Counted from the stretch's first letter, positions 7,741 through 15,030 are shown. The stretch: 15,232 bases of DNA from UBA10364 sp905182675 (GCA_963933975.1 CAWVWE010000036.1:1-15232), one strand, 5' to 3'. A program made the numbers and translations. The notes: a model not told the origin generated them from the letters alone.

Positions 7741-9054
7741 ATGTCTATGGATTCAATCCTTCAAAAATTTCAGATCACTGCACTAAATCCTATGCAGGAG
7801 CAGGCTCATAAAACCATTACAGAACTTTCTGACATGGTTCTACTTTCACCTACTGGAACAGGTAAGACCCTTGCGTTCTTGTTGCCTCTAATAGCTCAAT
7901 TAGATCCTACCTGTGATGAAATTCAAATTCTAATATTAGTTCCATCCAGAGAGTTGGCGCAACAGATTGAGCAAGTAGCGAGAAAAATGGGCTCTGGATT
8001 TAAAGTGAACTCTGTATATGGAGGGCGCGCCGGGGTTTTAGATAAGATTGACCTAAAACATAGACCTGCTATTCTAATAGGAACACCTGGTAGAGTTGCA
8101 GATAGATTTAGAAGAGATAATTTTTCTTTAGAACATATTAAGACGCTTGTTCTTGACGAATTCGACAAAAGCCTAGAGATTGGCTTTGAAAGAGAAATGA
8201 TAGAGATCGTAGATGCGTTGCCAAATGTGCGTCAAAGAATCCTTACTTCAGCCACAAATAATGCGGGAGTACCAGGCTTTGTCGGGTTAAAAAAACCAGT
8301 ATCCATTAATTTTCTCAAAAAGGAAGGTAGCAACCAACTTACCGTAAAAACCATGCTTTCTGCGGAAAATGATAAACTCAAAACATTACAGGAAGCTCTA
8401 GGGTTCTTAGAGGGCCAGCCCGGAATCGTTTTTTGTAATTTCAAAGACACCCTGCTAGAGGTAAGTGATTTTCTGTTTGACCACAATGTAGACCATGAGT
8501 GTTTTCATGGAGGCATGGAACAGTTCGATAGAGAACGTGCACTGATAAAGTTTAGAAATGGAACTTGTCAACTCCTCTTGGCTACGGATTTAGCGGCTCG
8601 TGGTTTAGATATTCCTGAGATAAAATTCATTATTCACTTTGAGCTTCCTCACCACAGTAAAGAATTTACCCATAGAAACGGGCGTACCGCTCGAATGAAC
8701 AGCGAAGGAGCTGCTTACATATTGCACAACAAAGGCGCCAGATTTCCCGAATTTATCCAAGATATATCTCCAAGGAAGTTGTCCATGGAAGACCTAAGGC
8801 ATGCCGCACAGCTTAAGCCCGTTCAATGGTCTACTCTTTATGTAACGGGTGGAAGACGAGATAAGATATCTAAAGGTGATATCGCAGGTTTACTTATTAA
8901 GCAGGGACAGATCAATAATGACCAATTAGGTACCATAGAGCTACAACAAAACTGTGCTTATGTGGGTGTACATAAAGTTATAGCTCAAGAACTCATAGAG
9001 AAAACAAACAACAGTAAGCTTAAGAAAAAGAAGGTGAGAATAAGTCTCATCTAA
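7741..9054 (+). CDS. dbpA: DEAD-box RNA helicase, DbpA-like, with DEFD motif II
   Basis: This 437-residue helicase has a short Q-motif region (about 9-20), motif I SPTGTGKT (36-43, Lys42), Ia PSRELAQ (68-74) and Ib TPGR (115-118). Motif II is DEFD (139-142), not DEAD, and motif III is TSAT (169-172). Motif V is ATDLAARGLD (281-290) and motif VI is HRNGRTAR (311-318). Residues about 363-437 resemble the DbpA C-terminal RNA-binding domain (KISKGDIAGLLIKQGQI and CAYVGVHKVIAQELI). In E. coli DbpA this domain binds hairpin 92 of 23S rRNA during 50S assembly. The same role is inferred here, supported by an RluA-type enzyme 23 bases downstream. DEFD and the RTAR ending of motif VI are probably lineage variants, since the other catalytic residues are intact. 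Confidence 0.9.
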   Translation: MSMDSILQKFQITALNPMQEQAHKTITELSDMVLLSPTGTGKTLAFLLPLIAQLDPTCDEIQILILVPSRELAQQIEQVARKMGSGFKVNSVYGGRAGVLDKIDLKHRPAILIGTPGRVADRFRRDNFSLEHIKTLVLDEFDKSLEIGFEREMIEIVDALPNVRQRILTSATNNAGVPGFVGLKKPVSINFLKKEGSNQLTVKTMLSAENDKLKTLQEALGFLEGQPGIVFCNFKDTLLEVSDFLFDHNVDHECFHGGMEQFDRERALIKFRNGTCQLLLATDLAARGLDIPEIKFIIHFELPHHSKEFTHRNGRTARMNSEGAAYILHNKGARFPEFIQDISPRKLSMEDLRHAAQLKPVQWSTLYVTGGRRDKISKGDIAGLLIKQGQINNDQLGTIELQQNCAYVGVHKVIAQELIEKTNNSKLKKKKVRISLI

Positions 9055-9077
9055 AACTGACAAAACAAAACCTGCTC

Positions 9078-9761
9078 ATGCAGAATCTAGAAGTAGTACA
9101 TGAAAACAAGGGTTATATAGTCGTCAATAAAGCTGCTGGTCTCATCAGTGAGCGCAGTCCCTACGAAGAGAACACCGTTGAAGACCAAGTTTACGCACAC
9201 TTACTTGAAGGCAATCGCAAGCCCTTTCTTGGCGTTATACATAGGCTGGATCGCGTGACAAGTGGCGTCTTAATATTTGCGAAGAAAAAGAGTATTCTCA
9301 TTGAATTTAATGAGCTCTTTAGCAGCCGGAAAATTCAAAAGACCTACTTAGCAATTGTCAAAGAAAAGCCAAGGAAAGAGAAGGAAACCTTAGTGAATTT
9401 CCTGATGAAAAATACCAAAGAAAAACGAGCGGTTGTTGTAAAATCAAAGTCATCCGTTTCTCAAGAGTGTCGTCTGTCTTATGAGGTACTCGGTCAAAAC
9501 GAATTTGGATATCTCCTAGAAGTAAAGCCGAAAACAGGTAGGTTTCATCAAATAAGGGTACAATTAGCTCACATAGGAATACCAGTTATAGGCGACGAAA
9601 AATACGGTTCGGATCAAGAATACCTTCCCCTATCGATAGGTCTTCACGCCTGGAAGTTATCGTATAAAAAAGACGAACAACAGGAATCCTATCAGGCTCC
9701 ACTACCAAAGCATCCATACTGGGATTTTGGTGGGATAATTCAACCTGTAAATGAGAAGTGA
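9078..9761 (+). CDS. RluA-family rRNA/tRNA pseudouridine synthase
   Basis: This 227-residue enzyme isomerises uridine to pseudouridine in structured RNA. The catalytic motif is intact: HRLDRVTSGVLIFAKK (55-70), with Asp58 as the nucleophile. Also present are the family's NKAAGL opening (17-22), the conserved Tyr in KTYLAIV (88-94) and the RNA-contacting GRFHQIRVQLAHIG (154-167) followed by GDEKYG. There is no N-terminal S4 domain and the protein is shorter than RluC or RluD. The exact target (23S rRNA or tRNA position) cannot be assigned. It lies 23 bases after the helicase gene, and its TGA overlaps the next ATG. It is therefore in an operon with yehS and the helicase. Confidence 0.92.
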   Translation: MQNLEVVHENKGYIVVNKAAGLISERSPYEENTVEDQVYAHLLEGNRKPFLGVIHRLDRVTSGVLIFAKKKSILIEFNELFSSRKIQKTYLAIVKEKPRKEKETLVNFLMKNTKEKRAVVVKSKSSVSQECRLSYEVLGQNEFGYLLEVKPKTGRFHQIRVQLAHIGIPVIGDEKYGSDQEYLPLSIGLHAWKLSYKKDEQQESYQAPLPKHPYWDFGGIIQPVNEK

Positions 9762-10279
9762 TGAAAAAAATTCTATTCCTAAGTGCCCTACTATTATCAA
9801 ACCTCGCCTGCGCGCAGTCCATACCTCTTAACTCGCCGGAAGAATATAACCCGGAAGTTTTTGGTGGTATTGCACCTGCTAGTGAACGCGAAGAAATTTT
9901 AAATGTTATTGACCGTTTTATGATAGCGGTCAATACAAAAGATGCGCATATTTTTAATGAGATACTATTCGATGGTATTCAAAAAATTGTGACTAATATT
10001 CAGGAAGATGGTACCAGTATCCATACTGTGATTGACAACGATGCATCATTAGCGCGAAGACTTAATCCAATCCAGGGAGAAATTTATCAGGAAAGGTATT
10101 GGGACGCGCAAGTAACTACGAATGGACACATCGCTTCTGTGTGGGCACCCTACGATTTTTACCTCAACGGTAGTTTTTCCCATTGCGGTATAGATTTATT
10201 TTATTTGGTGAAAGAGCAAAGCACCTGGAAAATTGCACACTTCGGATATACCAGGAATAAAAATTGTTCATCGAAGTAG
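9761..10279 (+). CDS. exported NTF2/SnoaL-like protein
   Basis: The ATG at 9761 overlaps the upstream stop (TGATG), indicating translational coupling; the in-frame GTG at 9758 is less likely. The 172-residue protein begins with a Sec signal peptide, MKKILFLSALLLSNLACAQS. Cys17 has Asn at -3, so it does not make a good lipobox, and SPI cleavage near residue 19 is more likely. Residues about 41-165 have the NTF2-like order. A long first helix (EREEILNVIDRFMIAVNTKD) is followed by a short Phe-rich helix, then strands ending in ASVWAPYDFYLNG, CGIDLFYLVKEQSTWKIAHFGYTR. This fold binds small ligands or serves as a scaffold. No catalytic set is identifiable. Its operon place after an RNA-modifying enzyme does not explain an exported product. 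Confidence 0.8.
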   Translation: MKKILFLSALLLSNLACAQSIPLNSPEEYNPEVFGGIAPASEREEILNVIDRFMIAVNTKDAHIFNEILFDGIQKIVTNIQEDGTSIHTVIDNDASLARRLNPIQGEIYQERYWDAQVTTNGHIASVWAPYDFYLNGSFSHCGIDLFYLVKEQSTWKIAHFGYTRNKNCSSK

Positions 10280-10451
10280 TAAAAAAATATTACCCGTTTT
10301 AACTCCTAGCAACAGAATAACAATTAGCTTAGGTTTTTCGATAAGAAGGTGCAAAATGTTGATACACAACTACATTGAAAACATTTGACATTATTTCTTG
10401 TTAAGGTTTAGCAAAAAAGATAGTTCACGTTATTAGAATCAAGTAAGACTT

Positions 10452-11342
10452 ATGAGAGCAACCATATCACTTGTTTACAGTAAACTCCTTTCTGACAAAA
10501 CCCGCGAAAAAGTTGAGAAAAGTATATTGTACATTGCCCTGTTCAGCTTTTTCGTGCATCTCCTATTCATTTACTTGAAGAAGTTCGATCTATTCTTCAC
10601 TACTTCTGAATCTGAGTTACTTGCGAGTCCTATATCTGCTATTTATACTCCGTTTTCATTCATCCTGATTTATGAGGTATATCTTCTTATTTACTTTTTA
10701 CCCCGATCTTTCACCACGTACATTACCAAACAATATGAAATCATTACGTTAATCATTATTCGGAAATTGTTCAAAGACATATCGTCACTTGAACTGACAA
10801 CAAACTGGTTCGAGAATAAAGGAGATCTTCAGTTCACCTATGACCTGATCGCATCGCTTATTCTTTTCTTTTTGATATTTCTATTCCAGAAACAAGGCAG
10901 CTTTAAACTGAATCATGACAACGATAGCAAATACAATATTCAAAGATTTGTAAACAATAAGCAATTCATTTCCATCATGCTCATACCGCTGTTTGTGGGT
11001 ATGGCCATTTTCACCCTGATTAACTGGACCTCGGGAGTATCCCTATCAACGAGTACCATTCCTACCTTTGAAAGCATTAACAACCTCTTTTTCGATCAGT
11101 TTTTTACGGTATTAATATTGGTAGACGTAGTATTACTATTGGTATCCTTCTTCTACACTGACCAGTTTCATAAAATCATTAGAAACTCAGGCTTCATCAT
11201 CTCCACTATTCTCATTAGAATGTCCTTTGGAGCGACCGGTTTGATTAGTACCATACTTATTGTCAGCGCTGCTCTCTTTGGACTGGCTATTTTGGTGATT
11301 CACAACAAATTTGAATTTGACATTGAATCAGATAATGAGTAA
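10452..11342 (+). CDS. multi-pass membrane protein of unknown function
   Basis: This 296-residue protein is dominated by hydrophobic stretches. Probable membrane segments lie near residues 24-42, 61-83, 131-146, 172-191, 215-235 and 262-283, with a possible seventh near 246-260. The stretch between segments 2 and 3 is amphipathic with basic residues (YEIITLIIIRKLFKDIS). The first 20 residues are basic and likely cytosolic, and the C-terminus is acidic (FEFDIESDNE). The motif SPISAIYTPFSFILIYEVY (59-77) is distinctive and would be a good search probe. I recognise no transporter, channel or enzyme family. It stands alone: 172 bases separate it from the gene upstream and 146 from the one downstream. 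Neither gap holds a clear promoter or terminator. Confidence 0.8.
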   Translation: MRATISLVYSKLLSDKTREKVEKSILYIALFSFFVHLLFIYLKKFDLFFTTSESELLASPISAIYTPFSFILIYEVYLLIYFLPRSFTTYITKQYEIITLIIIRKLFKDISSLELTTNWFENKGDLQFTYDLIASLILFFLIFLFQKQGSFKLNHDNDSKYNIQRFVNNKQFISIMLIPLFVGMAIFTLINWTSGVSLSTSTIPTFESINNLFFDQFFTVLILVDVVLLLVSFFYTDQFHKIIRNSGFIISTILIRMSFGATGLISTILIVSAALFGLAILVIHNKFEFDIESDNE

Positions 11343-11488
11343 AAACAGATATCATTAAAAATAACATCAGCTGACGCGCTTTTCTACGGAGGATAACCCA
11401 AAACTTAGTTCTTCCAACTTACTAAGTGTTTAAATATTGTATTCGCTTCAAGACCGTCTCAAGGAAAACGAAACTAACCAACTAACAG

Positions 11489-11794
11489 ATGAAAAAACTA
11501 ACAGATTTTGAAATAGCTAGAAAGTTAGAGTCTTTGGAGGATTGGGATTTTTATGACAATGCGCTACACACAGATTTTGAATTTGATAATTTCAAGGATT
11601 GTATGTCCGCAATGAATAGAATTGCTTTTGAATGTGAAGCATTAAATCATCATCCTGAATGGACAAATATTTATAACACTCTAGATATAAAGCTGACAAC
11701 GCACGACGCCAATGGCGTTACGTTACTCGATTTTAAACTCGCAAGTATTATAAATCAAATAGTAGAAGTTAAAGAAGACGAGCCTGAGGGTTAA
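11489..11794 (+). CDS. phhB: 4a-hydroxytetrahydrobiopterin dehydratase (pterin carbinolamine dehydratase)
   Basis: This 101-residue protein is the usual single-domain size of the PCD/DCoH family, which dehydrates 4a-hydroxytetrahydrobiopterin so that the pterin used by aromatic amino-acid hydroxylases can be recycled. The active-site block is intact: EALNHHPEW (50-58, His54 and His55), then NIYNTLDIKLTTHD (60-73, His72) and a conserved Asp81 in the following helix. The acidic tail KEDEPEG is variable in the family. No phenylalanine hydroxylase, pterin synthesis or molybdopterin gene is next to it, so the partner pathway must be elsewhere. The ATG at 11489 begins in an A-rich leader with no Shine-Dalgarno sequence, as is usual for this phylum. 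Confidence 0.93.
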   Translation: MKKLTDFEIARKLESLEDWDFYDNALHTDFEFDNFKDCMSAMNRIAFECEALNHHPEWTNIYNTLDIKLTTHDANGVTLLDFKLASIINQIVEVKEDEPEG

Positions 11795-11881
11795 GCAGAT
11801 TTGTGATAACCACATTGTAAAACAAGGGATTCGCTTTGAAAAAGTTAACTCTATTAAATAACTAAATCAAATTATAACTAC

Positions 11882-11998
11882 ATGGAAGCGTTGGGAATTA
11901 TGGGATTTATTTTTGGTTTAGCCGCATTAAGTCAAGTACGTGTACTAAAGAAAACTGTAGACGCGTTAAACAAAGACGTTGAAGAATTGAAAAAATAA
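11882..11998 (+). CDS. 38-residue small membrane-anchored protein
   Basis: This short ORF encodes a coherent peptide. It has an N-terminal hydrophobic segment (LGIMGFIFGLAALSQV, residues 4-19) followed by an amphipathic, charged helix (RVLKKTVDALNKDVEELKK) with heptad-like spacing that could form a coiled coil. This one-pass anchor plus short helix is a common plan for real small bacterial proteins. The peptide resembles small hypothetical proteins I associate with Flavobacteriia, but I cannot confirm a family. The leader contains a near -7 box (TCGCTTTG, one mismatch). A 14-base leader segment (ACTCTATTAAATAA) is also found before the amine oxidase gene. The stop is followed within about 10 bases by the first integrase relic. 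Confidence 0.6.
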   Translation: MEALGIMGFIFGLAALSQVRVLKKTVDALNKDVEELKK

Positions 11999-12007
11999 AA
12001 AGTACTA

Positions 12008-12105
12008 ATGCTGCATATCCAGCAAGTAATTGGACGCAGCGACATGAAATATCACTCATCTATTTAAGGAGTTTAGAAGTAAAGCAGCTGCATGTATAGG
12101 ACTTA
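12008..12105 (+). pseudogene. tyrosine recombinase 3'-end relic, copy 1
   Basis: The DNA decodes to the end of a phage-type integrase: HIQQVIGRSDMK, then after a one-base deletion near 12050 SLIYLRSLEVKQL. The box that normally reads GHS...TYLR is recognisable, but the catalytic His codon is CGC (Arg) and the frame is broken. No upstream integrase sequence remains; it begins just after the small ORF. It aligns base for base over most of its length with the relics near 12612 and 15031, and shares a downstream GGACTTA with the copy at 12612. Confidence 0.7.
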
Positions 12106-12164
12106 TTAGGGCTGAGAGTTTAATCGATTAAAAACGTTAGCTTACGGAAAATAAAAAATCTTAA

Positions 12165-12545
12165 ATGAAAAAATTCGTAGCCGTAGTAATAGTCTTAGCA
12201 GCAATGTTTACGGGCTGTAAAAAGACCACTCCATACACAATGGAAGGTAAATGGACATATCCAGGAAATAGCCTGAATACAATGTACATCTACGAAAATG
12301 GTGTCCGATATACCTATTATTGTACAACTGGAAATTGTGATTCGCTGTATAATACTTTTCAAGCGGGAGATACAAACGCCCTACCAGGAACTAACAATTA
12401 CACATTTGTTAATGACACACTTATAGTTGATTTGAATTTCGGAAATGAGTTAGTTACTCCTATTACATTTGAATGTAATGGTGGAAAAGCAAACTTTATA
12501 ACACCTGGTTATAGTCTTGTCGAATTAGGTTCTGGTTGCAATTAA
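12165..12545 (+). CDS. small lipoprotein with lipocalin-like opening
   Basis: This 126-residue protein has an SPII signal, MKKFVAVVIVLAAMFTGC, with lipidated Cys18. The mature part begins with a GKWTYP motif (28-33) and a run of short strands (TMYIYENGVRYTYYC and TLIVDLNF). This resembles the beta-rich lipocalin-like lipoproteins common in Bacteroidota, though the match is loose. Four further Cys residues (53, 58, 104 and 125) could form two disulfides in the periplasm. Its function is unknown. It lies alone between integrase relics 1 and 2 and is closed by its own terminator, so it looks like one independent cargo unit. Confidence 0.78.
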   Translation: MKKFVAVVIVLAAMFTGCKKTTPYTMEGKWTYPGNSLNTMYIYENGVRYTYYCTTGNCDSLYNTFQAGDTNALPGTNNYTFVNDTLIVDLNFGNELVTPITFECNGGKANFITPGYSLVELGSGCN

Positions 12546-12575
12546 CAGAAATTAAAACTACTTGATATTTAAAAG

Positions 12576-12606
12576 AAAAAGCCTCTTCTTCGGAAGGGGC
12601 TTTTTT
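12576..12606 (+). terminator. rho-independent terminator with TTCG tetraloop
   Basis: GCCTCTTC (12581-12588) pairs with GAAGGGGC (12593-12600), with one G-T wobble, around a TTCG loop closed by C-G. An A run lies upstream and a TTTTTT run follows. It ends the small lipoprotein transcript. Confidence 0.9.
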
Positions 12607-12611
12607 ATTTC

Positions 12612-12691
12612 CTTACAGCAAGTCGTAACGATATGAAAGTATCACTCACCTATTTAAGGGGTTAGAGGTGAGGCAGTTGGATGTTGAGGAC
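12612..12691 (+). pseudogene. tyrosine recombinase 3'-end relic, copy 2
   Basis: The sequence begins CTTACAGCAAGT. It has lost several bases over the GHS codons, then reads MKVSLTYLR followed, after a one-base deletion, by LEVRQLDVEDLPEL. This is the usual end of a Bacteroidota phage integrase, and the nucleophile Tyr codon is preserved. It starts within six bases of the preceding terminator's T run. It is nearly identical to copy 3 over the GTATCACTCACnTATTTAAGG core. The reading frame is broken in at least two places, so no protein is made. Confidence 0.7.
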
Positions 12692-12788
12692 TTACCTGAA
12701 CTTTAATACACGTGGTCTTTGTGACAATAGTCAAGTAATCCCTACCATAGAATCATCAAATTTGGCACTCTATTAAATAAATACTTAT

Positions 12789-14000
12789 ATGAATTTTCGT
12801 GTAATTACACTTGGTATGTTACTTTTCACCTCGACTCTTTTAACAGGGTGTTATGAGTGGGGCGCACGAGCATATGACAGATTTCCCGAGACAACAGCCT
12901 TAGACAATACATATCATTATGAAGGGAAAGTTATTATCATAGGAGCGGGTGCTTCAGGGCTTGCTGCAGCAAGAATATTAGAACAAAATAATATTAACTA
13001 TGAAATTTTTGAGGCTACAAATAATTACGGTGGTAGACTTCAAAAAGACACTCTCTTTGCAGATTTTCCAATTGATTTAGGTGCTGAATGGATTCACAAT
13101 CAACCTGGAATATTAAATAAGTTAATTGGCTTACCCGGTGATTCTACCTCCGAAGAACTAATACCCTATAGATTAGAGAATGCTTATACCTGGGATGGCT
13201 CAAATTATGAGCAAACAGAGAAACAAGAGTTGGATGATTATTTTAATTTTTTTCCGGAGTACAAGTTTAAAAACTCTACCTGGTTCGATTATGTAAATAA
13301 TAATTTTGCCAGTTATGTAAAACACAACATACGATTTAATACTCCTGTTTCAGAAATTGACTATTCCGGCGATCATGTGATTGTGACTGCTAAAAACGGT
13401 GAAGTGTATGTAGCAGATAAAATACTGTTAACTGTCTCTGTTGGTGTTTTACAATCCAACTCCATAAAATTTTCCCCCGAGATCAATAATAGAAGAGAAA
13501 GAGCCCTTAATCGAGTGGAGTTCCTTCCAGGCTTTAAACTTATCATGAAGTTTTCAGAGAAATTTTATCCAGAGGCCATAGATTTTAGCGCTTCCACAGG
13601 AGATCACGGTTATTATGATATGGCCTTCAAAAAGGAATCGCAAGATTTTATTCTAACATTACTTTCTACAGGAAAATCTCCAGAAGAATATTTTGAGGCT
13701 GAAACGGAAACGGAAATTGTTTCTTCTGCATTGATGGAATTAGATGAGATTTTTGAAGGTAAAGCATCAAGCACATATTTAGGAGAGTATATAATTCGTG
13801 ACTGGGGTAATCACGAGTTCACATTAGGTACCTGGACTAACGCTGCAACGAACAAGAATTTTAACTTAAACGCATTAAACGAATCTTTGGACGGGAAGGT
13901 TTATTTTGCTGGAGAAATTAATGATCCTCATCATCAAATGGGAGTTCCAGGTGCGATTTTGTCAGGCTATCTATCCATAAACGAGCTTTTAACGGACTAA
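12789..14000 (+). CDS. lipoprotein FAD-dependent amine oxidase
   Basis: This 403-residue flavoprotein is of the monoamine/polyamine oxidase type (PF01593-like), which oxidises amines to imines with release of H2O2. It opens with an SPII signal (MNFRVITLGMLLFTSTLLTGC, lipid Cys21) and no twin-arginine motif. The FAD fold follows: VIIIGAGASGLAAARIL (48-64), acidic YEIFEA (71-76), GGRL (81-84) and DLGAEWIH (96-103). The lysine that usually bridges water to the flavin is present (FLPGFKLIMKF, Lys250). The FAD-closing motif VYFAGE (371-376) and GAILSG (388-393) also fit. No Met suitable as a cytosolic start occurs between residue 10 and the dinucleotide fold, so export is likely. It is shorter than many relatives (about 430-500). 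The substrate is unknown, and a Crp-like regulator follows after 54 bases. Confidence 0.87.
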   Translation: MNFRVITLGMLLFTSTLLTGCYEWGARAYDRFPETTALDNTYHYEGKVIIIGAGASGLAAARILEQNNINYEIFEATNNYGGRLQKDTLFADFPIDLGAEWIHNQPGILNKLIGLPGDSTSEELIPYRLENAYTWDGSNYEQTEKQELDDYFNFFPEYKFKNSTWFDYVNNNFASYVKHNIRFNTPVSEIDYSGDHVIVTAKNGEVYVADKILLTVSVGVLQSNSIKFSPEINNRRERALNRVEFLPGFKLIMKFSEKFYPEAIDFSASTGDHGYYDMAFKKESQDFILTLLSTGKSPEEYFEAETETEIVSSALMELDEIFEGKASSTYLGEYIIRDWGNHEFTLGTWTNAATNKNFNLNALNESLDGKVYFAGEINDPHHQMGVPGAILSGYLSINELLTD

Positions 14001-14042
14001 TTAACGGACAGAGGCTTCTTAACTAATAGATAGGCATATTGC

Positions 14043-14050
14043 TATATTTG
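14043..14050 (+). promoter_or_regulatory. -7 box (TATATTTG) of the Crp-type regulator
   Basis: TATATTTG matches TAnnTTTG exactly. Only TAAT separates it from the ATG at 14055, so a transcript from it would be leaderless or nearly so. No -33 TTG is found at the usual distance. Confidence 0.55.
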
Positions 14051-14054
14051 TAAT

Positions 14055-14618
14055 ATGAATAAAGCGTTAGTCAAAAAAAACATTTTCTCCTCGTCAATTA
14101 ATTTAGACGACCCCAGTCTTCATGTTTTGATGCAGTCTGCGGAAATTAGAAAATCCCTCAAGGGGACAGCTCTTATTACCGAAGGAAAAAGAAGCGATTT
14201 TCTATATATTCTTGTTAGAGGTAGCGCAAAATCATATTATTACAAAGACGCAAAACAGATTTGTCTCTGGTTTGCGTTTGACAATGATTGTATTTCAACA
14301 ATTAGCACCTATGAGCGTCAGATTTCGAATGAAACCGTGGAATTGTTAGAAGACTCTGAATTTATTCAGTTTAACATGGATCATGTTAAAGAACTATCTC
14401 ATAACAATTTAGCAGTGAGTAACTTAATACTTACATTGATTAAAGAGCACGCACTTTTTTTGGAATATAAACTTAACGGGCTACAGTTTATGACAAGTGA
14501 AGAGCGTTATCACAAATTGGTACTTGACTTCCCCGAGATTTTACAGAAAGTTTCTCTAACCGATATTGCTTCTTACTTAGGTATTAGTAGAGAGACATTG
14601 AGTCGGATTAGAGCTTAA
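14055..14618 (+). CDS. Crp/Fnr-family transcription regulator
   Basis: This 187-residue protein has a cyclic-nucleotide-binding-like beta barrel (about 20-115) and a C-terminal helix-turn-helix. The barrel shows KGTALITEGKRSDFLYILVRGSAKSYY (36-62), a family-typical run. It lacks the residues that hold cAMP in E. coli CRP, so the ligand, if any, is different or absent. The HTH reads SLTDIASYLGISRETLSRIR (167-186). The protein stops one residue after this recognition helix, a few residues earlier than I expect for flavobacterial relatives. It follows the amine oxidase gene by 54 bases on the same strand and has its own -7 box, so it may regulate that neighbour or itself. The target is an inference from position only. 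Confidence 0.88.
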   Translation: MNKALVKKNIFSSSINLDDPSLHVLMQSAEIRKSLKGTALITEGKRSDFLYILVRGSAKSYYYKDAKQICLWFAFDNDCISTISTYERQISNETVELLEDSEFIQFNMDHVKELSHNNLAVSNLILTLIKEHALFLEYKLNGLQFMTSEERYHKLVLDFPEILQKVSLTDIASYLGISRETLSRIRA

Positions 14619-14661
14619 GTACCCTGTTTTTAGCACTTTGGGTATTTTGAAGTAATATCAA

Positions 14662-15009
14662 TTACTGATAAAATCCTATTCTTCTCATTTTTGTACTTTT
14701 CCCGGATTCCACTTCAACTTCAAGTATATCACCTGTTTTGCAATCGCAAGCAAGGCAATTTATAGTTCCCACAGGAGCATATGTAACCTGAAATGATACG
14801 ACCTCTATATTTTTACTTTCTAAATAGGACGTAACCCACTCTTCATAGATTTGAGGAGTTATAGTATCCAAAGGTGTATTGTAGTTCAACCAAGCATCTG
14901 AACAACCAGTCTCATCATAATAGAATATGTCTGAGGAAGTATCTTGTTCGCAAGCAGATAACATTATTAGAATCAATGATATTAGAGGGATAAGAAGAGA
15001 CTCTTTCAT
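14662..15009 (-). CDS. small Cys-containing lipoprotein of unknown function
   Basis: This 115-residue protein has an SPII signal, MKESLLIPLISLILIMLSAC, with lipidated Cys20. The mature part is acidic (EQDTSSDIFYYDETGCSD) and then helical (YEEWVTSYLESKNIEVV). It carries a compact NCLACDC motif (84-90), which with Cys36 gives four Cys residues beyond the lipid one. These could form disulfides or bind a metal, but nothing else supports metal binding. The C-terminus is basic and short (KMRRIGFYQ). I do not recognise the family. It is convergent with the Crp gene, with a 43-base gap and no strong terminator. Its upstream side adjoins integrase relic 3, so it is the outermost cargo gene of the accessory region. 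Confidence 0.75.
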   Translation of the reverse strand: MKESLLIPLISLILIMLSACEQDTSSDIFYYDETGCSDAWLNYNTPLDTITPQIYEEWVTSYLESKNIEVVSFQVTYAPVGTINCLACDCKTGDILEVEVESGKSTKMRRIGFYQ

Positions 15010-15030
15010 AAGTAGTTACGTTATTCAACT

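Noticed and set aside
9586..9933. Minus-strand frame across the RluA and NTF2-like genes
   Set aside because: It overlaps two well-supported genes on the other strand and shows no recognisable domain.
10280..10451. Possible promoter or small RNA in the 172-base gap
   Set aside because: A TTG and a TAAGGTTT are present, but their spacing (14 bases) and box match are poor; nothing else stands out.
14621..14650. TACCC...GGGTA hairpin between the Crp and lipoprotein genes
   Set aside because: The 5-bp stem with a long loop is too weak to call a terminator.
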